DNA of 64,000 nt, from contig NZ_CP025117.1 of NCBI RefSeq assembly GCF_002831645.1, forward strand, positions 3,859,001 through 3,923,000, read 5' to 3'. This document shows positions 35,844-44,913 of the stretch, in pieces (positions within the stretch are counted from its first letter, which is position 1; every line of letters starts with the position of its first letter). Below the pieces are notes generated by a model. That model was not told the DNA's origin and did not search any database. It worked only from the letters and a program-made list of their open reading frames with translations. The stretch is from Olleya sp. Bg11-27. GTDB lineage: Bacteria > Bacteroidota > Bacteroidia > Flavobacteriales > Flavobacteriaceae. Both the position numbers and the translations under genes were made by a program.

Positions 35844-35945
35844 TTAACAGTTGCAATTTGTACAAGTACAAGTATCGCAAGTACAGTTTTGACAATTTCC
35901 TTTTGAGCAACCTTCACAGTTACAAGTACAGTCTTTATTTTTCAT
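35844..35945 (-). CDS. 33-aa cysteine-rich metallothionein-like peptide
   Basis: A short ORF of 33 codons with 11 cysteines in CxC and CxxC spacing: it starts MKNKDCTCNCEGCSKGNC and ends with CTCTNCNC. There is no signal peptide, no aromatic residue and little hydrophobic content, the composition of metallothioneins and other metal-thiolate peptides. It lies between OsmC and sigZ on the same strand (84 and 79 bp spacers). Binding of Cu, Zn or Cd is the obvious hypothesis. Family membership was not tested. Confidence 0.7.
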   Translation of the reverse strand: MKNKDCTCNCEGCSKGNCQNCTCDTCTCTNCNC

Positions 35946-36029
35946 GATATCTATTTTTTTATGTTCATATAATAGACGTGATACCATTAAAAAAGATGCA
36001 AAACATGTGAATTATTTTTTAATACTTGA

Positions 36030-36503
36030 TTATTGGACGACTATAGTAGCCTCATGAACAATTGGAAAATGACATGAATTAGCTATAAAACATAAGCTGT
36101 TTGCCTTTTTATGTAAACTTAACGCTAAGTCTTTTTGACTAGCGTCTTTTATGGTCACTATTGGTTTTAGTCGTACCGTTTTAAAACTACCACTACCTGA
36201 AACATTGACTTCTAAATCACCTTCAGCATTATCTGTATAGCTTAATACTTCTATATTATTTTGAGCACAAACATATAAATAAGACATCATGTGGCATGAT
36301 GTTAAGGCAGATAGCAATAAATCTTCAGGATTGTATAATGCGTCATCACCCCTAAATGGTTTTGCTGCGGATACCAGCAATGGAGTTGCCTTGTTCTCTA
36401 TGACAACTTCATGATTCCGACTGAAGGTTCTTGGGTTTTTCGTGCTTTCGCCTTCATTTATATTCCAATTTATGGTTGCTTTGAAGGTGTGTTTGATACG
36501 CAT
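36030..36503 (-). CDS. OsmC family peroxiredoxin-like protein
   Basis: A 157-residue OsmC/Ohr fold protein. The two redox cysteines are in LLLSALTSCHMMSY (about residue 80) and KKANSLCFIANSCHFP (about 135). The second is followed by a further Cys. The HEATIVVQ end is typical. OsmC proteins reduce organic hydroperoxides. The YhfA-like or Ohr subgroup cannot be settled by eye. It is first in the leftward group OsmC - Cys-rich peptide - SigZ. Confidence 0.88.
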   Translation of the reverse strand: MRIKHTFKATINWNINEGESTKNPRTFSRNHEVVIENKATPLLVSAAKPFRGDDALYNPEDLLLSALTSCHMMSYLYVCAQNNIEVLSYTDNAEGDLEVNVSGSGSFKTVRLKPIVTIKDASQKDLALSLHKKANSLCFIANSCHFPIVHEATIVVQ

Positions 36504-36545
36504 AGATTATGTTGTTTTTGCAATTTACTTTCTTTACTAAAAATT

Positions 36546-37160
36546 TTATTTAAGAGACATCAATGCTTCTAAATCTTTAATCATATTATCAAGCTGGTTC
36601 ATATAATTACCGTAAAGAACTTTAGTTGATACTCTATAAATAAATATAAATAAGAATGCAAACACTATAACCGCACTAAATATCATCATAATCAATTGAA
36701 TACCACTAAATTTATCTAAAACACTTATATAAAATGCTGTGTTTTTATAAAATAACCAATATCCTGGCAATATAAGTAACGGAAATATTAATCCAACAAC
36801 TCTAGTTGTTGATTTTATAGTCCTTTTTATGGTACTTCTATAACTTACTAAGTATTCATAATTTGAATTACTAATTTTAATATCTTCAAATGAGAACAAT
36901 ATTTTTTTATTGTAAAAGAATAAAGTAATCAATAACCCCATTACATATAATCCTAATATTATATGTCCATAAACACTAAGTCCTAATCCTAATACCACTG
37001 CCATTGGAAGTAAGCTTTTATTGTCTAATTGGTAAGTGCGTTGTAATTTTTCGATTAGAAGATTTGATTTCTTCTCATAATAATTAAAGACTTTATCTAC
37101 TTTTAAATCTTCCGGATTTTTAAATCCATTTCCCCAAATATTTTCAATTGATTTTTCCAT
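36546..37160 (-). CDS. Membrane protein encoded with an ECF sigma factor
   Basis: A 204-residue protein with a charged N-terminus (1-50) and four hydrophobic segments (about 52-70, 72-88, 118-138 and 155-180), then a polar tail. Its start overlaps the end of the upstream sigma-factor gene by 17 bases, so the two are coupled. Flavobacterial ECF operons often carry such a membrane partner, which might act as an anti-sigma factor. No zinc-binding anti-sigma motif is seen, so this is inference from position. Confidence 0.65.
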   Translation of the reverse strand: MEKSIENIWGNGFKNPEDLKVDKVFNYYEKKSNLLIEKLQRTYQLDNKSLLPMAVVLGLGLSVYGHIILGLYVMGLLITLFFYNKKILFSFEDIKISNSNYEYLVSYRSTIKRTIKSTTRVVGLIFPLLILPGYWLFYKNTAFYISVLDKFSGIQLIMMIFSAVIVFAFLFIFIYRVSTKVLYGNYMNQLDNMIKDLEALMSLK

Positions 37161-37659
37161 CTAATAATACTTTTAACTGTTGTTTTATTCTTAATATTTT
37201 TACTGAGATATTATTTGGTGTAATTCCCAAAACCTCTGCAATTTCCTTATATGGTTTCTCCTCTAAATACATTAAAATTAAAGCCCTATCTGTTTCTTTT
37301 AGTTTCTTAATAGCATCATACAAAAGGTTTAAAGATTCGTCAGCAAAAGCTGTGTTGTTTATACTTTGGTTATCATATACACCATTTGTTTGCTCTTCTA
37401 CTTTTTTATACTTCTTTTTAGTATGCGTTAAGCAAACATTTAAAGTTATTCTATAAACCCAAGTAGACCATTTAGATTTTTCTTTAAACAAATCTTTACT
37501 CTTCCATATTTGAAGACAAACTTCTTGATAGTAATCCTCAAATTCTTCTTGACTATTTGTATAAGCTCTACAAATTTTAATGATAATGCCCACGTGAGGC
37601 TCTATTGACACTATATAAAAATCTCTACTCAAAATTGTTTTCTTAATTAGTATTAACAA
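37144..37659 (-). CDS. ECF RNA polymerase sigma factor
   Basis: A 171-residue sigma-70 family protein. Region 2 is around residues 22-85 (EDYYQEVCLQIWKSKDLF, KWSTWVYRITLNVCLTHTKK). Region 4 is around 110-165 (YKEIAEVLGITPNNISVKIL). The first 10 or so residues (MLILIKKTIL) are atypical, so the true start may be further in, but no better ATG is near. It is co-transcribed with the membrane protein whose gene overlaps its end. Confidence 0.83.
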   Translation of the reverse strand: MLILIKKTILSRDFYIVSIEPHVGIIIKICRAYTNSQEEFEDYYQEVCLQIWKSKDLFKEKSKWSTWVYRITLNVCLTHTKKKYKKVEEQTNGVYDNQSINNTAFADESLNLLYDAIKKLKETDRALILMYLEEKPYKEIAEVLGITPNNISVKILRIKQQLKVLLDGKIN

Positions 37660-37689
37660 TATAAAATATATTACAAAAATGTATAAAAA

Positions 37690-37729
37690 AAATACACCTC
37701 GAAGGTTTTAAAACCTTCGAGGTGTATTA
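37690..37729 (-). terminator. Strong hairpin terminator after icmF
   Basis: ACACCTCGAAGGTTTT and its inverse make a 16-bp perfect stem with A and T runs on the two sides, 33 bp past the icmF stop. The core is recalled as a frequent flavobacterial repeat, so it may be a dispersed element used as terminator. Confidence 0.8.
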
Positions 37730-37761
37730 AAAAAGATTATGTAATGAACTTAAAAGCCTGC

Positions 37762-40700
37762 TTACATGTTACGACGATATTGTCCCCCTACTTCAAATAA
37801 AGAGGATGTAATTTCTCCTAAACTACAGACTTTACAAACATCCATTAAAGCTTCAAAGATATTTTCGTTATTAATAGCTTTTACTTGAAGTTCTTTTAAT
37901 AATGCTTTAGTATCATTTGCATCATGAAGATTTGCCAAGGTTTTAATTTGAAACTGCTTCTCTTCTTCTGTTGCTCTAATCACTTCCGCAGGAACAACCG
38001 TAGGAGATCCCTTAGAACTTAAGAACGTATTTACCCCAACAATTGGGAACTTCCCGTTATGTTTCAACGTTTCATAGTATAAACTTTCCTCTTGTATTTT
38101 ACTACGTTGGTACATCGTTTCCATTGCACCAAGAACACCTCCTCTTTCTGTAATTCTATCGAATTCTAAAAGCACCGCTTCTTCTACTAAATCTGTTAAT
38201 TCTTCTATAATGAAAGAGCCTTGAATTGGATTTTCGTTTTTATTTAATCCTAATTCTTTATTTATAATTAATTGAATGGCCATCGCACGTCTAACCGATT
38301 CTTCCGTTGGCGTTGTAATAGCCTCATCATACGCATTTGTGTGTAATGAGTTACAGTTATCATAAATAGCGTATAATGCTTGAAGCGTTGTACGAATATC
38401 ATTAAAGTCAATTTCTTGAGCATGTAAACTACGTCCAGACGTTTGAATATGATATTTCAACATTTGTGCTCTTGCATTTGCACCATACTTGTGCTTCATT
38501 GCTTTTGCCCAAATTTTACGTGCCACACGACCAATTACAGCATATTCTGGATCGATTCCGTTTGAGAAAAAGAATGATAAATTTGGACCAAATTTATTGA
38601 TGTCCATACCACGACTTAAATAATATTCCACGTAAGTGAAACCATTAGATAACGTCAACGCTAATTGTGTAATCGGGTTTGCACCTGCTTCTGCAATATG
38701 ATACCCAGAAATTGATACTGAATAAAAGTTACGTACGTTATTCTCGATAAAATACTCTTGAACATCTCCCATTAGTCTTAATGCAAATTCTGTAGAGAAA
38801 ATACAAGTGTTTTGCGCTTGATCTTCTTTTAAAATATCTGCTTGAACCGTCCCTCTTACTTGAGCAATGGTATTCTTTTTAATCTCTGCATAAACATCTG
38901 CTGGTAATACAAGATCTCCTGTAACACCTAAAAGCATTAAACCTAAACCATTATTCCCTTCTGGTAACTCGCCATTATAAGACGGACGTACTTTTCCTTT
39001 ATATAATTTTGCGATTTTAGCTTCTACTTCTTTTTCTAGACCGTTTTCTTTAATGTAAAACTCACATTGTTGGTCGATAGCAGCATTCATAAAAAATCCT
39101 AATAACATTGGCGCAGGACCATTAATTGTCATACTTACCGACGTCATAACATTTGCTAAATCAAAACCAGAATACAGTTTTTTAGCATCGTCTAAACAAC
39201 AAATACTAACTCCTGCATTACCAATTTTACCATAAATATCTGGTCTTAAATCTGGGTCGTTTCCGTAAAGCGTTACACTATCAAAAGCGGTAGACAAGCG
39301 TTTTGCTGGCAAACCTGCACTTACATAGTGAAAACGTCTGTTGGTACGTTCTGGTCCACCTTCTCCTGCAAACATACGTGCTGGATCTTCACCTGTACGT
39401 TTAAAAGGATATAAACCAGATGTATATGGAAATTCTCCTGGTACGTTTTCTTGTAAATTCCAACGTAATAAATCGCCCCAAGCTTGATACTTTGGTAAGG
39501 CTATTCTTGGAATTTGCAAGTGTGATAATGACTCAGAATGAGTTTCAATCTTAATCTCTTTATCTCTTACTTTAAAACTATAAATTGGATTTTTATATTT
39601 GTTCACTTTCTCATCCCAACCTGTAATCACTTCCCAATTGTAAGGATCTAAGTTTAATTTTACACGGTCAAATTCGGCAATAAGCATTTTAATAAAATCC
39701 TTTTTGTCATCCTGAACTAGTTTCAAGATCTCATCCTGATCAAGACCTTGTTTTCCTATAAAAGCCTTTTCGACTCCGCTCAAGGTGACATCTCCTACAG
39801 AACCAATGGTTTTAAAGATACCGTATAATCGTTGCGCTACTTCAACTTGTGTGCTTGCTGTTTTGTCATAGGCACGATTACTTTCTGCAATTTCAGATAA
39901 GTAACGTGTACGTGATGGTGGAATAACGAAAATTTTCTCGCTCATTTCCTGTGAAATTTCAAATGTCGATTTTAAAACCGAATCCGTTTTCTCCACTAAC
40001 TTATCCATGATGGCTTTGTAAAGCGTGTTCATCCCTGGATCGTTAAATTGCGACGCAATAGTCCCATAAACCGGCAAATCATCTTGGTGTACATCCCAAA
40101 GATTATTGTTACGCATGTACTGTTTTTTAACATCACGAAGGGCATCTAGAGACCCACGTTTGTCAAATTTATTGATGGCAACCAAATCTGCAAAATCAAG
40201 CATGTCGATTTTTTCTAATTGTGTTGCTGCACCAAATTCTGGAGTCATAACGTATAAAGCTACGTCAGAATGTTCCATAATCTCTGTATCAGATTGTCCA
40301 ATTCCAGAGGTTTCTAATATAATTAAATCGTATTCCGCAGCTTTTAAAACTTGAACGGCTTCATTTACATATTTAGATAATGCTAAGTTAGATTGGCGTG
40401 TAGCTAAACTACGCATGTATACTCTTGGCGAATTGATAGCATTCATTCTAATTCTATCACCTAAAAGTGCGCCTCCAGTTTTACGCTTAGAAGGATCTAC
40501 AGATACTAAACCAATTGTTTTCTCTGGAAAATCGACCAAAAAACGACGCACTAGCTCGTCTACCAAAGATGATTTACCTGCTCCACCTGTTCCTGTAATT
40601 CCTAAAACTGGTGTTTTAGACGCTTTATTTTTAATATGAATTTTATCTAAAGTCGCTTTAGCAACGTCAGGAAAATTTTCTGCTGAAGAAATAATCCTAG

Positions 40701-41199
40701 CAATTGCTTTAGGGTTTTTAGTAGGTAAAATGTTTAACTCGTTACTTAAAGTATCACCAATAGCAAAATCCGATTGTTCAACCAAGTCATTAATCATACC
40801 TTGTAATCCCATGGCACGTCCATCATCCGGAGAATAGATACGAGAAATACCGTAATCCATTAAATCCTTGATTTCTGAAGGTAAGATTACACCTCCACCA
40901 CCACCAAAAATCTTGATGTGCTCTGCACCTCTTTCTTTTAAAAGATCGTACATATATTTAAAATACTCGTTATGACCTCCTTGATATGAGGTTAAACAAA
41001 TAGCATTTGCATCTTCTTGAATCGCTGTATTTACAACTTCGTCTACACTTCTGTCATGACCTAAATGTATGACCTCTACTCCTGTAGATTGAATAATACG
41101 ACGCATGATATTAATGGATGCATCATGACCATCAAATAAGGCTGCTGCAGTAACAATTCTTACTTTATACTTTGGCTTGTATGGTGTTGCTTGTGTCAT
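37762..41199 (-). CDS. icmF: Fused acyl-CoA mutase IcmF (isobutyryl-CoA mutase type)
   Basis: A 1145-residue coenzyme B12 enzyme that rearranges branched and linear acyl-CoAs. Domain order is that of IcmF. The N-terminal B12-binding domain (about 10-140) has [12 protein letters not shown]. The MeaB-like GTPase chaperone (about 190-450) has a Walker A in [29 protein letters not shown] and NKFDKRG. The large mutase barrel spans about 560-1100 ([35 protein letters not shown]). The linker near residues 471-498 carries two in-frame REP-like sequences (39706-39789). The gene is monocistronic, with a -7 element at 41244-41251 and a terminator behind. The exact acyl substrate is not certain. Confidence 0.92.
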   Translation of the reverse strand: MTQATPYKPKYKVRIVTAAALFDGHDASINIMRRIIQSTGVEVIHLGHDRSVDEVVNTAIQEDANAICLTSYQGGHNEYFKYMYDLLKERGAEHIKIFGGGGGVILPSEIKDLMDYGISRIYSPDDGRAMGLQGMINDLVEQSDFAIGDTLSNELNILPTKNPKAIARIISSAENFPDVAKATLDKIHIKNKASKTPVLGITGTGGAGKSSLVDELVRRFLVDFPEKTIGLVSVDPSKRKTGGALLGDRIRMNAINSPRVYMRSLATRQSNLALSKYVNEAVQVLKAAEYDLIILETSGIGQSDTEIMEHSDVALYVMTPEFGAATQLEKIDMLDFADLVAINKFDKRGSLDALRDVKKQYMRNNNLWDVHQDDLPVYGTIASQFNDPGMNTLYKAIMDKLVEKTDSVLKSTFEISQEMSEKIFVIPPSRTRYLSEIAESNRAYDKTASTQVEVAQRLYGIFKTIGSVGDVTLSGVEKAFIGKQGLDQDEILKLVQDDKKDFIKMLIAEFDRVKLNLDPYNWEVITGWDEKVNKYKNPIYSFKVRDKEIKIETHSESLSHLQIPRIALPKYQAWGDLLRWNLQENVPGEFPYTSGLYPFKRTGEDPARMFAGEGGPERTNRRFHYVSAGLPAKRLSTAFDSVTLYGNDPDLRPDIYGKIGNAGVSICCLDDAKKLYSGFDLANVMTSVSMTINGPAPMLLGFFMNAAIDQQCEFYIKENGLEKEVEAKIAKLYKGKVRPSYNGELPEGNNGLGLMLLGVTGDLVLPADVYAEIKKNTIAQVRGTVQADILKEDQAQNTCIFSTEFALRLMGDVQEYFIENNVRNFYSVSISGYHIAEAGANPITQLALTLSNGFTYVEYYLSRGMDINKFGPNLSFFFSNGIDPEYAVIGRVARKIWAKAMKHKYGANARAQMLKYHIQTSGRSLHAQEIDFNDIRTTLQALYAIYDNCNSLHTNAYDEAITTPTEESVRRAMAIQLIINKELGLNKNENPIQGSFIIEELTDLVEEAVLLEFDRITERGGVLGAMETMYQRSKIQEESLYYETLKHNGKFPIVGVNTFLSSKGSPTVVPAEVIRATEEEKQFQIKTLANLHDANDTKALLKELQVKAINNENIFEALMDVCKVCSLGEITSSLFEVGGQYRRNM
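39706..39789. repeat. Two REP-like elements inside the icmF coding sequence
   Basis: 39766-39789 has CTTTTCGACTCCGCTCAAGG then TGAC, nearly the arm of the 10-11.8 kb array. 39706-39730 has GTCATCCTGAACTAGTTTCA then AGATC, close to the inverse of the palindrome in the 44.4-44.9 kb array. Both are in frame and read on the minus strand as [11 protein letters not shown] and ILKLVQDD, in the linker between the GTPase and mutase domains. The reading frame is kept. Confidence 0.75.
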
Positions 41200-41243
41200 T
41201 CTTAGAATATAATCTGTTTTAGACTTGCAATTTACGGAATATT

Positions 41244-41251
41244 CAAAAATA
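41244..41251 (-). promoter_or_regulatory. -7 promoter element of icmF
   Basis: On the minus strand TATTTTTG fits TAnnTTTG and lies 45 bp before the icmF start. Confidence 0.4.
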
Positions 41252-41289
41252 TTGCTATATAATCTGTAATTATATAAAACTTAAAAACA

Positions 41290-41311
41290 AAAAAAGCAAC
41301 CATGCTTTTTT
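41290..41311. terminator. Terminator-like hairpin between divergent genes
   Basis: AAAAAAGCA and TGCTTTTTT form a perfect 9-bp stem around ACCA. It stands between the divergent icmF and purU genes, so no known gene ends here. It could end a short unseen RNA or sit in the purU leader. Confidence 0.5.
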
Positions 41312-41342
41312 AGAGTAATTTAGTAGTCAATACCTATTGTAA

Positions 41343-42197
41343 ATGAAAAAACTAACCATACTTATAAACTGTAATGACCAATCAGGAATTATTGCTAGTG
41401 TTACCAATTTTATAGTCAATAACAAAGGAAACATTGTTTATATAGATCAACATGTCGATAGAGAACAAGACATCTTTTTTATGCGCTTAGAAAGCGAATT
41501 TGAAATTGACACGTTTGAAATCGAAGCCTTTAAAGTCAGCTTCAAATCCAATCTTGCTGACAAGTTTATTATGAAATGGCGTATTTACTCTTCTGCAAGC
41601 AAACCTAAAATGGCCTTATTCGTATCTAAATATGACCATTGTTTATACGATATTTTAGGACGTTATAATTCTGGAGAATTAGAAGTAGACATTCCTTTTA
41701 TTATTAGTAATCACGCGACCTTAAAACCTATTGCAGACAGTTTTAATATTCCATTTTACCACATCCCTGTAACTAAAGACACTAAGGCGCAAGCGGAAGA
41801 CCAACAGTTAGAATTGTGTAAAAAACATGGCATTAATTTTATTGTTTTAGCACGTTACATGCAAATCGTATCTAGTAAAATTATTAGTCAATATCCAAAC
41901 AAGGTTATTAATATACACCACTCCTTTTTACCCGCTTTTGTGGGTGCAAAACCATATCACTCGGCATACAAGCGTGGCGTAAAGATTATCGGGGCAACTA
42001 GTCATTATGTTACAGAAGCATTAGATGCTGGCCCGATTATTGAACAGGATGTAACACGCGTATCGCATACACATGCTATTACCGATTTAATTGCTAAAGG
42101 CCGTGATTTAGAAAAAATAGTATTAGCCAATGCCATAAAACTTCATATTAAACGTAAAGTGATGGTTTTTAATAATAAGACCGTTATTTTCTCTTAA
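41343..42197 (+). CDS. purU: Formyltetrahydrofolate deformylase
   Basis: A 284-residue enzyme that hydrolyses 10-formyl-THF to THF and formate, balancing one-carbon pools. The N-terminal ACT domain (about 3-80) starts LTILINCNDQSGIIASVTNF. The formyltransferase domain (about 85-284) has IPFYHIPVTKDTKAQAE and the catalytic VINIHHSFLPAFVGAKPYH block with Asn and His. The last Asp is in HAITDLIAKGRDLE. The length fits PurU. It is a single-gene unit, divergent from icmF. Confidence 0.95.
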   Translation: MKKLTILINCNDQSGIIASVTNFIVNNKGNIVYIDQHVDREQDIFFMRLESEFEIDTFEIEAFKVSFKSNLADKFIMKWRIYSSASKPKMALFVSKYDHCLYDILGRYNSGELEVDIPFIISNHATLKPIADSFNIPFYHIPVTKDTKAQAEDQQLELCKKHGINFIVLARYMQIVSSKIISQYPNKVINIHHSFLPAFVGAKPYHSAYKRGVKIIGATSHYVTEALDAGPIIEQDVTRVSHTHAITDLIAKGRDLEKIVLANAIKLHIKRKVMVFNNKTVIFS

Positions 42198-42223
42198 TAA
42201 TCATTTTTATAAACCCTTTTAAC

Positions 42224-42257
42224 TCTTGTTTTAAATAGTATTAAAAAGAAAACAAGA
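42224..42257 (+). terminator. Possible purU terminator
   Basis: TCTTGTTTT and AAAACAAGA arms of 9 bp, 27 bp past the purU stop. No T-tract follows, so termination is uncertain. Confidence 0.4.
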
Positions 42258-42300
42258 ATAAAACGCAGTTTTTGAATTAAAAACGCATCTTATTAATAGG

Positions 42301-42308
42301 TATATTTG
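42301..42308 (+). promoter_or_regulatory. -7 promoter element of the DUF4197 gene
   Basis: TATATTTG fits TAnnTTTG and lies 19 bp before the ATG at 42327. It overlaps the alternative upstream start at 42306, which supports the later start. Confidence 0.55.
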
Positions 42309-42326
42309 TACCTTAAATTATACAAC

Positions 42327-43028
42327 ATGAAAAAAATATTAGCCTTACTTATTGTTTTAAATTTTACTGCTTGCGCAGAATTACAGCAAGTTGTTAACCA
42401 ACTACCTCAAGCAGGAGGCATTAGCGATTTAGATATTGCAGGCGGATTACGAGAAGCTTTAGACTTAGGAATTGACAAACAAGTTGCCAAACTGACTCAA
42501 ACAGATGGTTTTTTTAAAAACGATTTAGTTAAAATTTTACTTCCAGAAGAATTACAAAAAGTAGACAAAGCATTACGTGACATTGGTTTAAGTAGTTTAG
42601 CTGATGAAGGTTTGAAAGTTTTAAACAGAGCTGCGGAAGATGCAGTTGGAGAAGCAACACCTATATTTATTAATGCTGTTAAAGACATTACTTTTACAGA
42701 TGCTAAAAATATATTATTAGGTCAAAATGATGCGGCAACACAATACCTAACTAGTAAAACACAAACGGCATTATACGATAAATTTAACCCGGTAATAAAA
42801 AATTCTTTTAGTAAAGTTGGTGCTGACCAAATTTGGGCTAATTTAATCACTAAGTACAATTCAATTCCTTTTACTAGTAATGTTAATCCTGACCTAACAG
42901 ATTACGTGACTGGAGAAGCTTTAAAAGGTGTTTACACTATGATTGCTGTAGAAGAACAAGAAATCAGAACTAAAGTTGGGTCTAGATCTACTGCCTTACT
43001 TCAAAAGGTTTTTGCTTTACAGGATTAA
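42327..43028 (+). CDS. DUF4197 family lipoprotein
   Basis: A 233-residue protein with a lipoprotein-type signal (LLIVLNFTACAEL, Cys16). The body matches DUF4197 in order: ISDLDIAGGLREALDLGIDK, KILLPEELQKVDKALRDIGL, then YFT-like segments and VTGEALKGVYTMIAVEE. It is helical and probably periplasmic; function unknown. The start at 42327 is chosen from the signal peptide and the promoter position. Confidence 0.85.
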   Translation: MKKILALLIVLNFTACAELQQVVNQLPQAGGISDLDIAGGLREALDLGIDKQVAKLTQTDGFFKNDLVKILLPEELQKVDKALRDIGLSSLADEGLKVLNRAAEDAVGEATPIFINAVKDITFTDAKNILLGQNDAATQYLTSKTQTALYDKFNPVIKNSFSKVGADQIWANLITKYNSIPFTSNVNPDLTDYVTGEALKGVYTMIAVEEQEIRTKVGSRSTALLQKVFALQD

Positions 43029-43274
43029 TTTATTTTAGTAAAGTTAGCATAATATTAAATTAACATTTAAACTAAATTAAATTTTGATATTTGCAATGTA
43101 AAATAAGCACTCTTATTTTATTTTACTGAGTTAGTTTAGTTAGTTATCAGAGTCTATTTTTTGTGGTAAAGAATGGGCTCTTTTATTTTTTAGGAATATT
43201 TTATTGCCTTTTTCTTTTTTTATTTAAATAAAAAAAAGTAATTTAAATACCTGAAAACTAACGATATAACAAAA

Positions 43275-43472
43275 ATGAATAACCCAGACCTACTTAAAGC
43301 GCATCAAAACAAGTTAAAAAAACGCTACAAGCAACTTGTGGAGCACTCCTACAATTTACGACAAACAGATCATGAGGCTAGTGACGTCTCTGCATTTAAA
43401 GCCGTCAAACTTTTAGACAAACTTAACAAGCTTAATTATTTAGCTAGAGAAAGTTCGCAATCGCTCTCTTAA
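43275..43472 (+). CDS. Small Lacal_2735-like protein
   Basis: A 65-residue charged helical protein (KLKKRYKQLVEHSYNLRQTD, then SDVSAFKAVKLLDKLNKL). The KKYKQLxEEAYxLSxTxRxxSD pattern recalls the small Lacal_2735 family of Flavobacteriaceae. It is probably a short coiled coil. Its 3' end overlaps the convergent metal-receptor gene by 33 bp. It has no signal peptide. Function unknown. Confidence 0.6.
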   Translation: MNNPDLLKAHQNKLKKRYKQLVEHSYNLRQTDHEASDVSAFKAVKLLDKLNKLNYLARESSQSLS

Positions 43473-44246
43473 ATCTTTAAAATAACTAAACGCATTAATT
43501 AATCTTGAGCCATACCAAGAAAAGTATTCGCCATCTACTAAGATGGCTTTTGCTTGATTTGTAATTTCACCAAACATCAAAGTGTGCTCAATTTTAAATG
43601 GAAAAGGCTCGCTGGATAACAAAACCACCTCTAGATTATCTTCTTGTTGTATTTTAGTAATATCTACTTCTGGATACCGATATTGATTAGCATAGATATT
43701 TTCAAGTTTATTTAATTCTAAAAGATGATTAATAAACGTACCATTAGCAGCAACCATCCAAGGGTCTTTCCAGATAAAATAAGCAACTTTTAAAACTGGC
43801 TGATCCTTTATATATTGTCGGAAATCTTTTAAATTACTATTAATTTCATCTTTAAGATCCTGTGCTTTGTTAGTTACATTAAAGATTTGACCATACTGCA
43901 TTATCAAATCGATACTCTCTTCAATAGTCATAATATCTGACACATGTACCGAACAAATAGTTTGACAAGCAATCACTATAGCTTCCGTATTCTCTTCTTT
44001 ATTACATAAAATAATATCTGGCTGTAAAGCCTTTATTTTTTCGATATTAATCTGCTTGGTCCCTCCTACAACTTGTTTTTTCTTTTTTAAATGAATGGGA
44101 TGGACACAAAATTTAGTAAGCCCGACAATGGCATCTTCTAATCCCAGATCATAAAGCAATTCCGTTTGAGAAGGCACTAATGAGACAATTCGGATTGGTG
44201 TCGAATCAAACTCTAACAGATTACCTATTTGGTCCTTTATTTTCAT
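43440..44246 (-). CDS. Helical-backbone metal receptor (BtuF-like binding protein)
   Basis: A 268-residue protein with the two-lobe fold of cobalamin/iron-siderophore binding proteins. PIRIVSLVPSQTELLYDLGL opens lobe 1, KIKALQPDIILCNKEEN follows, and a helix (about 115-145) links to lobe 2 (KVAYFIWKDPWMVAANGTFI). No signal peptide or lipobox is seen, so it appears cytosolic or secreted by another way, which is unusual for an ABC binding protein. No permease or ATPase is adjacent. The ligand is unknown; B12 is a guess. Confidence 0.8.
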   Translation of the reverse strand: MKIKDQIGNLLEFDSTPIRIVSLVPSQTELLYDLGLEDAIVGLTKFCVHPIHLKKKKQVVGGTKQINIEKIKALQPDIILCNKEENTEAIVIACQTICSVHVSDIMTIEESIDLIMQYGQIFNVTNKAQDLKDEINSNLKDFRQYIKDQPVLKVAYFIWKDPWMVAANGTFINHLLELNKLENIYANQYRYPEVDITKIQQEDNLEVVLLSSEPFPFKIEHTLMFGEITNQAKAILVDGEYFSWYGSRLINAFSYFKDLRERLRTFSS

Positions 44247-44350
44247 TTAATTATTGCTTTAATTGAATGTGATTTTCATAATGTGTTTTCAAAAAACGCT
44301 TTGTTGTTCTTTTAATTATAAAAAGAATGACTCCGTTTAATTATCCTAAT

Positions 44351-44911
44351 AATGTGATGCTTAACTAAATTCAGCATGACGTTACGGTTTTATTTTATCT
44401 CTGAATTGTAATAGTCTGAATATGACAATCCGTTATGGTAATAATTTACTTGTAATAATAATAATGCGATACTGAAACAAGTTCAGCATGACGTTGCGGT
44501 TTTGTTTTATCTCTGAATTGTAATAATCTGAATATGACAATCCGTTATGGTAATAATTTACTTGGTATAATAGTAATAATAATGTGATACTGAAACAAGT
44601 TCAGCATGACGTTACGCAATAACATCATTTTTATATAATAATGTGATGCTGAAATAAATTCAACATGACGTGACGGTTTTGTTTTATCTCCGAATTGCAA
44701 TAGTCTGAATATGACAATCCGTTATGGTAATAATTTACTTGGTATAATAGTCATAATGTGATACTGAAACAAGTTCAGCATGACGTTGCGAAATAACATC
44801 ATTTTTATATAATAATGTGATGCCGAAATAAGTTCTGCATGACGTTATGAAACAACATCATTCTTATATAACAATGCGATGTTGAAACAAGTTCAACATG
44901 ACGTTGCGAAA
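44351..44911. repeat. Second REP-like array (7 palindromes)
   Basis: Seven copies of a palindromic unit near GATACTGAAACAAGTTCAGC then ATGACGTT start near 44351, 44463, 44581, 44640, 44755, 44814 and 44873. Steps are about 60 or 115 bp. The longer steps include a shared spacer with TCTGAATTGTAATAGTCTGA and ATGACAATCCGTTATGG. It fills the gap after pyrF and before the metal-receptor gene. No ORF lies in it. The inverse of the unit is related to the element at 39706-39730 in icmF. Confidence 0.9.
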
Positions 44912-44913
44912 TA

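Noticed and set aside
37690-37729. Inverted terminal repeat of a mobile element
   Set aside because: A single perfect hairpin with flanking A/T runs right after icmF is explained as a terminator; no partner repeat or transposase is nearby.
44351-44911. CRISPR array or phage attachment repeats near pyrF
   Set aside because: The spacers are the same or related and the steps vary between 60 and 115 bp. No integrase or cas gene is near.
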